Positions 15,334 through 24,140 are shown, numbered from the stretch's first letter. The stretch is 64,000 bases of DNA from Bacillus oleivorans (GCF_900207585.1 NZ_OAOP01000011.1:1-64000), one strand, 5' to 3'. The notes: generated from the letters alone by a model not told the origin. Program-made: numbers and translations.

Positions 15334-16401
15334 TCATATAGGAATTGTAAAAGAGAAAATATGATAACTTCCGTCTGTGGTAAGGTTGATTCCCCCTCCA
15401 TGCTGGTTAATAATTTCTTTAGAAATAGCTAAACCTAATCCTTTTCCGTCTCCAACGTTATTAGTGTTTGTTCGATAATCTCTTTCAAATATAAACAGTT
15501 GCTCTTGACTGGAAATAAATTGTCCAGGTCCTCCAACTGAAATCATATAATAATTATTTTCTCTCTTTCCAGAGATTTTTATCGGTCTGTTTCCTTCATA
15601 GTAACGAATAGCGTTCTCAAGTAAATTACTGACTACTTGGATAATGCCATTTGGATCGATGTGAACCTGTTGTGATGCAATATCACTTTCATAACGAATG
15701 TTTTTACTTTTCATGGACCAACTAAACATACGAACGACTTGTTCCATTACTTCCTGAATGTCTATTTCCTGTTTAATTATAAAGTTTTGATGTTGAATAT
15801 ATTCAAATTGATCAATTGAGTCAAGTTGTTTCAACATATAAATCAGTCTATTTGACTCTTGTCGCAATGAATGGAAAAGTTGGCTATCACCTTTAATAAC
15901 TCCCTTTTCCAAAGCTTTCAGGTATCCATCCAAATTTGTCAAAGGTGTACGGAATTCATGTGATAAATCTGAGAGTAATTTGTGACGACGAAATTCATTA
16001 GATCGCATCTGTTCAATTAGCTCATTAAAATGATGGATTAATTTATCCATTTCCCCATCCGATTTAACTAAAATCGGCTCAATAGCATTTCCTTTTTTCA
16101 AACTTTTCATTGAATTTATAAGAAGCTTTAATGGTTGTATTAATCTTCGGGTAAAATAAAATTGAATCATACTCCCCAAAATGAAAAAAATGATGATGAA
16201 TATCCATAAATATTGCAATAGAAGACTCTTGAATTGTTTTGTTTCCTCATTTACTAAAATCCCATCAAATATTTGGCATGCCGTCTCATATATAGCCCAG
16301 CCTGAAAGCAAGATAAATGCCCCAATTACTATGGTATTTACTGTAGTTAATCTCCATAAGAAGTCTTTTGGTAAACATGATCTTCGTTTACTCTGTGACA
16401 A
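15334..16401 (-). CDS. Two-component sensor histidine kinase
   Basis: About 356 residues with two transmembrane helices around a short (about 30-residue) extracytoplasmic loop, a HAMP linker, the H-box LSHEFRTPLTNL, the N-box NLLENAIRYYEG and the G2 box GDGKGLGLA. The G1 box reads VGGPGQF, where kinases normally have an aspartate (DxGxG), so ATP binding may be altered. TTG 16401 overlaps the regulator by 14 bp; GTG 16419 is an alternative. The short loop and the CcdA/ResA neighbours suggest a membrane or thiol signal. Confidence 0.8.
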   Translation of the reverse strand: MSQSKRRSCLPKDFLWRLTTVNTIVIGAFILLSGWAIYETACQIFDGILVNEETKQFKSLLLQYLWIFIIIFFILGSMIQFYFTRRLIQPLKLLINSMKSLKKGNAIEPILVKSDGEMDKLIHHFNELIEQMRSNEFRRHKLLSDLSHEFRTPLTNLDGYLKALEKGVIKGDSQLFHSLRQESNRLIYMLKQLDSIDQFEYIQHQNFIIKQEIDIQEVMEQVVRMFSWSMKSKNIRYESDIASQQVHIDPNGIIQVVSNLLENAIRYYEGNRPIKISGKRENNYYMISVGGPGQFISSQEQLFIFERDYRTNTNNVGDGKGLGLAISKEIINQHGGGINLTTDGSYHIFSFTIPI

Positions 16402-17071
16402 ATTTATACCCCATTCCACGAATAGTCTGTATTCGTTTAGGCATACTTGGATCTTCTTCGATCTTATCACGCAGTTTTTTTATATGTGCATCAATTGTTC
16501 TTTCCATGATTTCCTTTTCTAAATATGGATACAGATGATTTAATAAGTTTTCACGTGGCAGAACTATATCCGGATTCTCCATAAAATGATATAGAAGCTG
16601 AAACTCATGCTTTGTTAAATGAATTTCTTTATCATGCAACAGAACCTGGCCTCTCCTTGGTTTAATGCATAAGCCATTATACGAGATCTTCTGACAGAAT
16701 TGCCCTGTTCTCCGAAGAACTGCTTCAACATGCGCAAGTAGTTCTTCCGGATCAAATGGCTTTGATATATAATCATCTGCTCCTAGCCTTAACCCGTTGA
16801 TCTTATCAGCAGTTTGTACTTTTGCACTTAACATAATAATTGAGACTTCATTTCTTCCTTGTTTTTTAACCCATTCAACATAGTCTTCTCCGCTTAATTT
16901 GGGCAGCATCAAATCCAGGATTATGAGGCAAGGATACTCATTTAAAAACACTTCTTGAGCGTGTTCTCCGTCCTCGGCTTCTACCACTTCATATCCTTCT
17001 TTTTCTAAGTAAATACGAACTAATTTTCTAATCATCTCGTCATCTTCTACGATTATTATCTTTTGTTTCAA
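16388..17071 (-). CDS. OmpR-family response regulator
   Basis: A 227-residue regulator: receiver domain with phosphoacceptor D53 (LIILDLMLPK), the SKPF lysine, then a winged-helix DNA-binding domain ending in TIRGMGYKFV. TTG 17071 is used because GGGGGTGA lies just upstream; no better start exists. It is encoded immediately after a ResA-like gene and overlaps the kinase gene, so the pair is probably the last part of the thiol operon. Confidence 0.88.
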   Translation of the reverse strand: MKQKIIIVEDDEMIRKLVRIYLEKEGYEVVEAEDGEHAQEVFLNEYPCLIILDLMLPKLSGEDYVEWVKKQGRNEVSIIMLSAKVQTADKINGLRLGADDYISKPFDPEELLAHVEAVLRRTGQFCQKISYNGLCIKPRRGQVLLHDKEIHLTKHEFQLLYHFMENPDIVLPRENLLNHLYPYLEKEIMERTIDAHIKKLRDKIEEDPSMPKRIQTIRGMGYKFVTE

Positions 17072-17103
17072 AGGTTCACCCCCAACAAACTGCAGTGGAT
17101 TGT

Positions 17104-17679
17104 TCATTCTAATTTCCCAAATTCCTTCACCATTAAATCGTAGTTCATAGCCCCTAAAGCAATGTATTGAATTCGTCCGTCCGAATCAATTAGATACGAG
17201 GTAGGGTATGCATTTACCTTATACATCTCCGCTACTTTGCCTTCTTGGTCAACTAACACTGGAAACGTGAAATCTCCATCTTCGATGAAGCCTCTAACGG
17301 TAGAAAGAGAATCCTCTGTATGTGTTAAATTAACAGCCAATACAACTACTTCTTCATCCTCATAAAACCGTTGAATATCGGGCATTTCCGCTCTACATGG
17401 CGGACACCAGGTAGCCCAAAAATTAATAAAGACTTTTTTTCCTCGTAAGTCTTCTAACGAAATCACTTTGCCATCAATTGTTTCTAATTCAAATTGCGGA
17501 GCAATACTTCCTCTTTTAGTACCTACTGCGTTAGTTTCTATAACGTCATCGTCTGTATTTGAAGAAATGACCGAATTATTTTTTTTCGTTTCATTTTTTG
17601 TGGCTTCATTTGAAACATAGTCAAATAACGCCCATCCAATTAAAACAATGGCAAGTATACCTAAAATAACTTTTTTCAT
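17104..17679 (-). CDS. ResA/TlpA-like membrane thiol-disulfide oxidoreductase 1
   Basis: A 191-residue protein: N-terminal membrane anchor (3-20), a polar linker, then an extracytoplasmic thioredoxin fold with FINFWATWCPPCRAEMP (C92, C95) and a cis-proline at NAYPTSYLI. Such proteins reduce disulfides outside the membrane, as in cytochrome c maturation or spore coat assembly, using electrons from CcdA. ATG 17679 has a GGAGAGGAG site; it follows the ccdA stop at once. Confidence 0.87.
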   Translation of the reverse strand: MKKVILGILAIVLIGWALFDYVSNEATKNETKKNNSVISSNTDDDVIETNAVGTKRGSIAPQFELETIDGKVISLEDLRGKKVFINFWATWCPPCRAEMPDIQRFYEDEEVVVLAVNLTHTEDSLSTVRGFIEDGDFTFPVLVDQEGKVAEMYKVNAYPTSYLIDSDGRIQYIALGAMNYDLMVKEFGKLE

Positions 17680-17696
17680 TTCAACTCTCCTCTCCA

Positions 17697-18452
17697 TTAT
17701 CCAAGTCCGGAGAACCAGGTTCCATCAATAAGCCTTAGTAGATATGCACTTAAACGGGGTATCTGTCCAAAGAACAATAACACACCCATAAGAATCATCA
17801 TGACTCCACCGATCTTCATTATGATTCCTGACTTACGTACAATCCATTTTGTTTTTCCTATAAAGAACGTCAGAATTAAAAACGGCAAGGCAAAACCAAT
17901 CACATACAATACTGTATAAAGCAAGCCTTGTCCAGGACTTGTGGCAGCCAATAATAAGATTGATGCGAAAATAGGGCCTATGCATGGGGTCCATCCAGCA
18001 GCAAATCCTAAACCTACAAAGAATGTTCCTAAATAACTTGTCGTTTTTTTTGTATAATGAAATCTTTTCTCTTTCATAAAAACAGGTATGGTCAACCAAC
18101 CGGCTACCACGAACCCCATAAAGATTATAAAGATCCCAGCTAATCGTTGTATTAGTAACCCTGTGTTGCCAACAAACAAACTTTGCATCCATTGCCCTAA
18201 ATAAGTAGCACTTGTCCCTAAACTGATAAACACTACGGATATTCCAAGAAGGAAAACAAAGGAGTGACTTACTAGTTTTTTCCGCATAACCTTATTTTGC
18301 TCGGCCTGAATCTCCATTACACTAACTCCTGTGATATACGACAGATATGCAGGAAATAATGGAAGAACACAAGGTGATAAAAAAGAAATTGCGCCAGCCC
18401 CAAATGCTAAAAGCATACCTATTAATAGAAAAGTGTCTGTTCCTATTGCCAT
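17697..18452 (-). CDS. ccdA: CcdA, thiol electron carrier across the membrane
   Basis: A 251-residue membrane protein with six or more helices. Two conserved cysteines sit in proline-flanked helices (SPCVLPLFPAYLSY and GWTPCIGPIFAS), the redox pair that carries electrons from cytoplasmic thioredoxin to extracytoplasmic ResA-type proteins. It lies between two ResA-like genes, both probable clients. Good GAGGTGATG ribosome site. Confidence 0.92.
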   Translation of the reverse strand: MAIGTDTFLLIGMLLAFGAGAISFLSPCVLPLFPAYLSYITGVSVMEIQAEQNKVMRKKLVSHSFVFLLGISVVFISLGTSATYLGQWMQSLFVGNTGLLIQRLAGIFIIFMGFVVAGWLTIPVFMKEKRFHYTKKTTSYLGTFFVGLGFAAGWTPCIGPIFASILLLAATSPGQGLLYTVLYVIGFALPFLILTFFIGKTKWIVRKSGIIMKIGGVMMILMGVLLFFGQIPRLSAYLLRLIDGTWFSGLG

Positions 18453-18459
18453 GACATCA

Positions 18460-19098
18460 TCACCTCTTTAACCTGTTAAAGATCAGCACTCCTAAATTGA
18501 CAAAGAAGAATACAACTATAAACTGTAAAGATAATAAATAACCAAAAAAGGATAAGTATGGTTGTGTAGTAATTAAAATTACAGCTCCTATCATCCAACT
18601 AAAAAGGATGATCGTAAACAATTGAAAATCAGTCCGTTTCTCTGCGACATAGTAAATCCCTAACAATAAGGCACTAAAAATCATATTCGATAGGGAATAC
18701 TCGTTACGATCTTGAACGAAATAGATAAATTCAAATACGAATGAAGCAGTCAAAATAACTTGAAACAGCACTCTTAAAAAGTCGGACAGTTGTAGTACGT
18801 TTTTACTCATTCTGAAATAGACGTAGAATTCACTTAATAATACCGCCATATAAAAGGAGGATGAATCAGACGGATAAGCCAAAATCGCAAGTGGATCCTT
18901 TATAAAATCCGAAAGATTAACAATAATTTTTCCGATCCAGATGAATATCGTAAAATTGATCAGAAAGCTTACAACCTCTTCAAGCTTTGCTTTTTTCTCT
19001 TTTCGATCGAGAGAACTAATCCAATAAAAAGCCAATGACCCTAATAGAAAGCTAATTGCTATAATTCCAATTGAAATAAGTTTTGCAAGAGTAGCCAT
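18460..19098 (-). CDS. Polytopic membrane protein of unknown function
   Basis: A 212-residue, very hydrophobic protein with about six or seven transmembrane helices and few charged loops. No cysteines or quinone- or haem-binding motifs stand out. It sits seven bases upstream of ccdA inside the operon, so a role supporting thiol transfer or its sensor is plausible, but the family is not recognised. Clear GGAGGTG ribosome site. Confidence 0.75.
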   Translation of the reverse strand: MATLAKLISIGIIAISFLLGSLAFYWISSLDRKEKKAKLEEVVSFLINFTIFIWIGKIIVNLSDFIKDPLAILAYPSDSSSFYMAVLLSEFYVYFRMSKNVLQLSDFLRVLFQVILTASFVFEFIYFVQDRNEYSLSNMIFSALLLGIYYVAEKRTDFQLFTIILFSWMIGAVILITTQPYLSFFGYLLSLQFIVVFFFVNLGVLIFNRLKR

Positions 19099-19192
19099 TT
19101 TTCACCTCCAATTTATTTTGATTATTGAATGTGAAATTATCATTATAATAAAAGACAGGGAAAATCTACTTAGCTGTGTCCTCATAAATTAT

Positions 19193-19804
19193 TCACTTTG
19201 GAATTGCGTTGATTATGTCATTCAACATTTGTTCATCCATAGGACCCACAACTTTTTGAAAAATACGTCCTTCTTGATCGAGAATGTAGCTGGTTGGTAT
19301 CGTAAAGGTTTCATAGGTCATCCCTACATCCCCTTCTGTGTCTAAAAGGACGGGAAATGTTAAACCATAATCAGTAACAAATGATTTTACAACTTCTTCG
19401 CCATCATCTAAATTTGTCAAATTAACCGCAAGAATTTCAATATCGTTATTTTTATGGTCTTCATAAAAGTTTTGCAAATGTGGCATTTCAGCTTTACAAG
19501 GCGGACACCATGTAGCCCAGAAATTAAGAATTACTATTTTCCCTTTTAAATCAGAAAGTTTAATTTGGTTACCGTCAAGCGAGGCTAATTCAAAATCAGT
19601 TGCGTATTCAATAATCGGTGATTCCGGTGTTTTTTTAGTAACTTCATTTATATCGAGGCTTTTATCATCGGCTATATCCGGCCCGTTATTCAGAATTGAA
19701 CCACCGGAAGTCTCCTCAGTTGTATTGTTATCTGAAGTAAAATCAATCACCACATAGATCACTAATAAACCAATAATGATTACCGGAATATATTTTGTAA
19801 ACAT
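19193..19804 (-). CDS. ResA/TlpA-like membrane thiol-disulfide oxidoreductase 2
   Basis: A 203-residue paralogue of the protein at 17104: a membrane anchor (about 5-20), an acidic linker, and a thioredoxin domain with LNFWATWCPPCKAEMP (C100, C103) and IPTSYIL. Two ResA-type proteins sharing one CcdA suggests two substrates or a relay. It lies 18 bp after the OsmC gene. Confidence 0.87.
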   Translation of the reverse strand: MFTKYIPVIIIGLLVIYVVIDFTSDNNTTEETSGGSILNNGPDIADDKSLDINEVTKKTPESPIIEYATDFELASLDGNQIKLSDLKGKIVILNFWATWCPPCKAEMPHLQNFYEDHKNNDIEILAVNLTNLDDGEEVVKSFVTDYGLTFPVLLDTEGDVGMTYETFTIPTSYILDQEGRIFQKVVGPMDEQMLNDIINAIPK

Positions 19805-19822
19805 TAGCCTTTCAGCTCCTCG

Positions 19823-20206
19823 TCATTTATCACGAATCGTAAAACTTACATCAACTGATCCAATTATCGTTTGTATCATTCCACAATTATTGACAATCAG
19901 TTCTTCGATTTTTCTCAGAGTATCGTCTAAAATCATCTTTTCAAATTCCACATTAGCCGTAATAGCCACAGAAACTATACGATTTGCTTTTTCTGAATTT
20001 CGTTCTGCTTCAGCAGAAAAGTATAGACTCCGGAATGCAATCCTTTTCTTTTTAAGCAAATTTACAAGTAGTGATCCGCTGCAAGTAACTAAGGATGTTA
20101 ACATCAATTCAAATGGCTTAAACCCTAAACTACTGTTCGGGGAAGCGTGTAACTCACTAAACTCAGTTATCCCCACTAAATGGTTATTTTCATATTTGAA
20201 ATCCAT
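19823..20206 (-). CDS. OsmC/Ohr-family peroxide-related protein
   Basis: A 127-residue protein with the two-cysteine OsmC signature: a first cysteine in SLVTCSGSLL and a second in NNCGMIQTI, with FKPFELMLTSL before the first. Family members reduce organic hydroperoxides or store reactive sulfur. ATG 20206 has a GGGAG site; the upstream extension does not. It is the first gene of the seven-gene thiol operon running to 15334. Confidence 0.82.
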   Translation of the reverse strand: MDFKYENNHLVGITEFSELHASPNSSLGFKPFELMLTSLVTCSGSLLVNLLKKKRIAFRSLYFSAEAERNSEKANRIVSVAITANVEFEKMILDDTLRKIEELIVNNCGMIQTIIGSVDVSFTIRDK

Positions 20207-20340
20207 TGTCACATCTCCCTTCAAGTTGAGTATGAATCCCAAATATGAAAATTTCATTAAAGTACAGTGATTTTAAATGTTTTTAAGAAAAGGTCTTATA
20301 ATCCAAACTCTAATTTGCCACATCCTAAGAATTGATTCCT

Positions 20341-20499
20341 AAAACTATATTAATCGCACAATTAATCGTAATCTTCATCAACCACGTTTTGAGGTACTCT
20401 GGATTTTTCACTGTATGTATCTTCATAATAGATTGCTATGCAACTTCCTGAACAACATCTAAAGCATCTTGATTGATTTTTCACATATACAAAAGCCAT
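20341..20499 (-). pseudogene. ECF sigma factor fragment
   Basis: Minus-strand frames read MAFVYVKNQ, then after a frameshift DALDVVQEVA, a TAG stop, and QSIMKIHTVKNPEYLKTWLM and beyond. This matches region 2 of extracytoplasmic-function sigma factors (DALDIVQE...KxPxYFKTWL). A frameshift, an internal stop and the absence of the rest show it is a dead relic. Confidence 0.65.
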
Positions 20500-20510
20500 T
20501 CAATCCTCAA

Positions 20511-20991
20511 ATTGCTGGAAAATTTCCAAAAAAGGCTTTGTCATTCCCGTTTTGAGCCTTTTTCACTAAGCGTATAATTGAAATCACCACCCGTCTTTAT
20601 TCCCTTACATCTATTGACAATTTAAAATTCAATTTAGCTCATTTATCCAATAAATAAATCGCCTAAAACGACGATTTTTTATTGTTACAATATCCATCTT
20701 GTTTGCTTATACAATGATTCTTGAAAAGGAACAATGGAAGCTACGGCTATTGAGGATGTTACTTTCTCATTTTCCCACTCAATTGATCTGAACATTGCCT
20801 TATTGAATAAGCACGTCCTTATTGCACTATCCTACCCGTTCGTTTTTACTTCCAATTTGCATACACCTACTTTCCCTACATTAAACCTATCTCATTTTCC
20901 ATTGAGTTAGAGAATATATTTTATTTGAATGTATTTACACTTGAAGAGCAGTAAGAAAAAAAACATAAAAAATTAATTTAGGAGTGAATTC
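20511..20991. other. Gene-free stretch
   Basis: No frame with a ribosome site is seen on either strand. The composition is AT-rich with scattered stops. It may hold upstream pieces of the sigma-factor relic and the promoter of the small gene at 20992. Confidence 0.4.
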
Positions 20992-21213
20992 ATGTCAAAT
21001 AATTTATGGAATATAATGGAGGAAATATTCAAATTAGCTAAGAGAAATCAAGAATTTTTAAGGTTATATGATCAATTACCAGATGACGCTATAAAGTCTG
21101 TTCTTGATTTCATCGAGTACCTAAGTAGTAAGGATCAATTAAGCATAAAACAGAGGGAACATGAAAGTTTAACTGTAGTAGAAAATGGTATTATGGATAG
21201 TAGAAATCTGTAG
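20992..21213 (+). CDS. Small hypothetical protein
   Basis: A 73-residue helical, charged protein with a good TTAGGAGTG ribosome site. The segment QLPDDAIKSVLDFIEYLSSK resembles the LPxELxxxVLDFIEFL helix of DUF2281-type and related small proteins, some of which act as antitoxins. No toxin partner is visible. Function unassigned. Confidence 0.55.
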   Translation: MSNNLWNIMEEIFKLAKRNQEFLRLYDQLPDDAIKSVLDFIEYLSSKDQLSIKQREHESLTVVENGIMDSRNL

Positions 21214-21381
21214 ATAACCTTCCAGAAGTGTACATGTTCCATTACAGATTGGCAATTAAGGGAGAAAGTTTGGAATACAACCATATAAGGGCTACTGAAT
21301 ATTTATTGTTTTTTCCAATTTACCATACCAAAAAGGGTAGTGAATCAAATCTTATAAATGACCACGTGCATACCAAAAATA

Positions 21382-21401
21382 TTCACAAAAGTTCACATTT
21401 G
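21382..21401. repeat. Short phased repeat left of tRNA-Ala fragment 1
   Basis: TTCACA occurs twice 10 bp apart about 100 bp left of the tRNA fragment. Similar to the pair at 27874-27895, and a candidate integrase arm site. Confidence 0.35.
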
Positions 21402-21489
21402 ATCCTAACAAGGATGTTTCTCGCTAATTTAAATGCTTAAAATCCGCCTATTTTAAGCCATATTAAGGCATTTTATTTACTAAAGTTCG

Positions 21490-21533
21490 CTGGCAGCGTA
21501 GAGGTCAGGGGTTCGAGCCCCCTATGCTCCATA
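21490..21533 (+). pseudogene. 3' half of tRNA-Ala(GGC), att scar 1
   Basis: Begins exactly at the anticodon loop (CTGGCAG, anticodon GGC), followed by stem strand CGTAG, variable loop AGGTC, T arm AGGGG-TTCGAGC-CCCCT, acceptor strand ATGCTCC and discriminator A. No 5' half precedes it. An identical 44-bp copy lies at 28020-28063 in the same orientation, so the pair brackets a 6.5-kb island. Confidence 0.85.
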
Positions 21534-21538
21534 ACGAA

Positions 21539-21560
21539 AACCCTTGATAAATCAAGGGTT
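21539..21560 (+). terminator. tRNA-type terminator after tRNA-Ala fragment 1
   Basis: AACCCTTGAT pairs with ATCAAGGGTT and is followed by TTTT. A related hairpin follows fragment 2, so both scars kept the original tRNA terminator. Confidence 0.7.
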
Positions 21561-21605
21561 TTTCTATTTCTATCTTTATTTAATCAACGGAAAAAATTTA
21601 GTCCT

Positions 21606-21624
21606 GTTGACGAATTGTTGACGA
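21606..21624. repeat. Phased GTTGACGA repeat right of tRNA-Ala fragment 1
   Basis: GTTGACGA occurs at 21606 and 21617, 11 bp apart and 75 bp inside the island. Candidate arm-type integrase site. Confidence 0.45.
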
Positions 21625-21672
21625 TTGAATTTTAATTTTTATTCCTTCACTCTGACTCACCTTTTTCAAAGG

Positions 21673-21918
21673 TTAAGGTTGTTCTTTCTTTAATGACCCC
21701 AAAAACTGAGTAAATGACTGTGCCTGAAAAATTTTAAAAGTATAGTCTCCATCGATTGCATACCTTTGCTCTGATAGTATAAGAACATGCGGTTTGTTCT
21801 CCAAAATTCCACTCTCGTATAGGTCAACATACCTCTCAATTTTATCATTCATTAGTTTATCGCTATAAAAGGTTTTCTGTACCTCGACAAAGAAAGGAGT
21901 CTTTCGGAACACACACAA
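21673..21918 (-). pseudogene. C-terminal fragment of a replication-relaxation-like protein
   Basis: The frame reads FFVEVQKTFYSDKLMNDKIERY then FKIFQAQSFTQFL, which resembles the C-terminal part of replication-relaxation family proteins found on Bacillus conjugative and mobilisable elements. It lacks a proper start codon and ribosome site and is far shorter than the family (over 200 residues). Its place just inside the att scar fits a decayed mobile element. Confidence 0.45.
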
Positions 21919-21976
21919 TAAATATTAAAGGATATGGAATAACATAAATAAAAATCAACAATATATAATTAGGAAA

Positions 21977-22006
21977 AACGCTCAGAATATAACCTGAGCG
22001 TTTTTT
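21977..22006. terminator. Strong hairpin with T tract
   Basis: AACGCTCAG pairs with CTGAGCGTT around eight bases, with a T run after it on the plus strand and a shorter one on the minus strand. It separates the fragment at 21673 from the island genes. Confidence 0.7.
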
Positions 22007-22050
22007 AATGTATTAATTTCCAATCATTACTCAACTAAAAGAACCAGTTT

Positions 22051-22072
22051 GTTTAAGTACATTTTTTCACAA
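22051..22072 (+). repeat. 22-bp repeat, copy 2
   Basis: Matches 5972-5993 with one mismatch. See the entry there. Confidence 0.6.
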
Positions 22073-22221
22073 TCATTTTTTAAATTTCGATTGTAATTTA
22101 ATATCTTTGCTCATTAAACATTGGTAAATCAGCTTAACGCCAATATGATGATTAATAATTTGTTCTGCAGTGATTTCTATGTGTAAATGAAACTAGTGTA
22201 ATTATGAGTCGCATTAAAAAT

Positions 22222-22671
22222 TTATTCTGTTTCGCTCTTTTTCTTTACAATAAATTTTGGTTCATATTCTGAAATAACTTCGAATATTCCATCATTTGAA
22301 CAGTAAATATGATGCTCTACTGCTGGATATTCTTCACTCCCCATCCAAGGTAAGCCATCGAACCATTTTATGAGATCTGAGTTACTCATCTTGTAAAAAC
22401 ATAAAGATTTTTCATCTATAGACTCTGATTTATTAACAGCATCAATTGCAAGTTTTCCTAAATCAGACCTTACAACTTCTCCTGTATAACGAAAAGTCCA
22501 AACATAGTCTTGAGTAACCGAAATTTGATCGTAAATTATTGACACTTCATTTCCTTTAATATCTATTAGTTTTAAATACAAGCCTTTATCAGAAAAACTT
22601 AGGTCAGCATGCATAATATCATTAGTTAGCTCAGTAATAGGTTGCCACACGTGGAGTTTAGGTTCATTCAT
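22222..22671 (-). CDS. Hypothetical protein, possible immunity partner
   Basis: A 149-residue soluble protein with several tryptophan- and aromatic-rich strands (LHVWQPITELTNDI, DYVWTFRYTGEV) and no signal peptide. The ribosome site is good (AGGAGGACT). It lies 50 bp after a broken gene for a small secreted protein on the same strand. Small soluble proteins in this position are often immunity proteins, but no family is recognised and the role is inferred from position. Confidence 0.6.
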   Translation of the reverse strand: MNEPKLHVWQPITELTNDIMHADLSFSDKGLYLKLIDIKGNEVSIIYDQISVTQDYVWTFRYTGEVVRSDLGKLAIDAVNKSESIDEKSLCFYKMSNSDLIKWFDGLPWMGSEEYPAVEHHIYCSNDGIFEVISEYEPKFIVKKKSETE

Positions 22672-22722
22672 GAAATCAGTCCTCCTAACCGAGTATTTTT
22701 AGATTAAGTGTTTAGATAAGTA

Positions 22723-23144
22723 TTAATCATAATATCTTATTTTGTCAGTCATTGTACCGTTAGGATAACTTAATGAGTAGGTTCTAGTAGAAGTACTTAG
22801 ATAATAAGTAACTGTATAACCATCAGCTGATTTTGTATATACACCGTCACCATGATACTTTGAAGTTCCTGGCATTGAATCAAAATGTGATTTGGCTTTT
22901 GGCTGTCCCCCAGTATTTGTATAATTGTGGACTTTAGTAGTGGAGTTAGTATAGGTTGCTAATGACCTAATAGCACCCCACATTTCCGGCCCAGAACACA
23001 TTAATGTTATTTCTTCACTAGAATATGATGAAAGTGATATTGATTCAGGTGGCATTTTTATTACGCATTGGTCAGTGTGTTACTTGGTAAAAAAGAAGTA
23101 AAAACAAATAATACTGCAATCGAAAGTAAATGATTATTTCTCAC
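22723..23144 (-). pseudogene. Small secreted protein gene split by a frameshift
   Basis: A GTG start at 23144 with a GGGGG site opens 27 codons (to 23061) that form a clear signal peptide, ending in TLTNA just before two stops. A second frame starting MPPESISLSS at 23055 runs 110 residues with a Gly/Ser/Tyr/Thr-rich tail (HGDGVYTKSADGYTVTYYLS). Together they look like one secreted protein of about 135 residues broken by a frameshift near 23060. The tail is reminiscent of C-terminal toxin domains, but no catalytic motif is recognised. Phase variation or sequencing error are alternatives. Confidence 0.5.
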
Positions 23145-23202
23145 TCAAATCCCCCTTTCTTGGATTTGACGTTTATATTTTGTATAAGTTTCAATAGCTG
23201 TC

Positions 23203-23234
23203 TTGTTGAACTATTCTGCTTCGTTTGTTGAATA
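23203..23234. repeat. Dispersed CTGCTCCGTT palindrome-like repeat, copy 1
   Basis: TTGTTGAAC...CTGCTTCGTTTGTTGAA, intergenic. One of five related copies in the island. Confidence 0.5.
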
Positions 23235-23298
23235 AGAAAAAGAGGTGACGCAGCTACCTCTGTTGTTAATCTAACGCTACCCGTTAACGCAATAATAC

Positions 23299-24057
23299 TC
23301 AGTTCTTCATGGCCATACGCTCTAATAATTTCGCTGCTTCCGTCGCTGTTGGAACCCTAAGCATGTTCCCTTCAGCAAACTCATCCCCTTGTGGGTCTTC
23401 ACTCGCTCTAACCTCATGTGCAGCTGCCTGAAAATCATAGATCGTCCGTCGATATTCATAACCCATTGGGCTAAGTAGTAACCAGTACGCTCCTGGTTCT
23501 TCAGCAAATGGCATCCCTACGCTACCAGCATTAACGATACTGACACTACCTACTTGTCTCTCAAATTGCATATGGGTATGTCCACACACAACAATCTTTT
23601 GCTTAATGTCTTCAAAAATAGTGGTGAGCCGTTCTTGAGACGTAAGGGGTGTAAAGATTTCTTCATCACTACGTGGTGTAGCGTGACAAAAAAGAATATC
23701 ACCTAATCTATCAACATGAATTGTTATTGTTTCTGGTATGTCAGATAGGAAATCCCTCTGAGACCGATTTAACTGTTCAGCGACCCATTGTGTCTTCTCA
23801 CGACCCTTTTCAGACATAGTAGATGGGAGTGATTTTCCGTCAAAGGCCATCACTACTTCCCTATCTCCATTTCCTCGAATAAAGCGTACCGGAGCAGTCA
23901 AGGATAAAATCCGTTCCAAAGTTTGCGTAGGCATAGGTCCAGAAACTATATCCCCTCCAATGACAATTAAATCTGGTTTAATATCTTCAAGTTCCTTCAA
24001 CACTGCGTTTAATGCTGGTAAATTCCCGTGAATATCATAAAGTGCGGCAATCTTCAT
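23299..24057 (-). CDS. Metallophosphoesterase, YfcE/MJ0936-like
   Basis: A 252-residue calcineurin-like phosphodiesterase with the full motif set: ALYDIHGN, IGGDIVSGP, RGNGDRE, LFCHATPRS and CGHTHMQFE, then NAGSVGMPF. The fold binds two metal ions; substrates in this family are small phosphodiesters. ATG 24057 has a GGGAGGAG site, so the upstream ATG is not used. It is the only clearly metabolic enzyme in the tRNA-Ala island. Length normal. Confidence 0.85.
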   Translation of the reverse strand: MKIAALYDIHGNLPALNAVLKELEDIKPDLIVIGGDIVSGPMPTQTLERILSLTAPVRFIRGNGDREVVMAFDGKSLPSTMSEKGREKTQWVAEQLNRSQRDFLSDIPETITIHVDRLGDILFCHATPRSDEEIFTPLTSQERLTTIFEDIKQKIVVCGHTHMQFERQVGSVSIVNAGSVGMPFAEEPGAYWLLLSPMGYEYRRTIYDFQAAAHEVRASEDPQGDEFAEGNMLRVPTATEAAKLLERMAMKN

Positions 24058-24100
24058 ATTTCCACTCCTCCCTATTTTCATTAACTTTTCGGTCTGCGTA

Positions 24101-24132
24101 TTAAACTATTCTACTCCGTTACTTCAATAAAG
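24101..24132. repeat. Dispersed CTGCTCCGTT repeat, copy 2
   Basis: TTAAACTATTCTACTCCGTT followed by an ACTTCAATAA arm, between the phosphoesterase and the small gene at 24141. Confidence 0.45.
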
Positions 24133-24140
24133 AAAGGATC

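Noticed and set aside
21490-21533. Complete tRNA-Ala gene
   Set aside because: The D arm and 5' acceptor strand are absent upstream of both copies; the bases before the anticodon loop do not pair.
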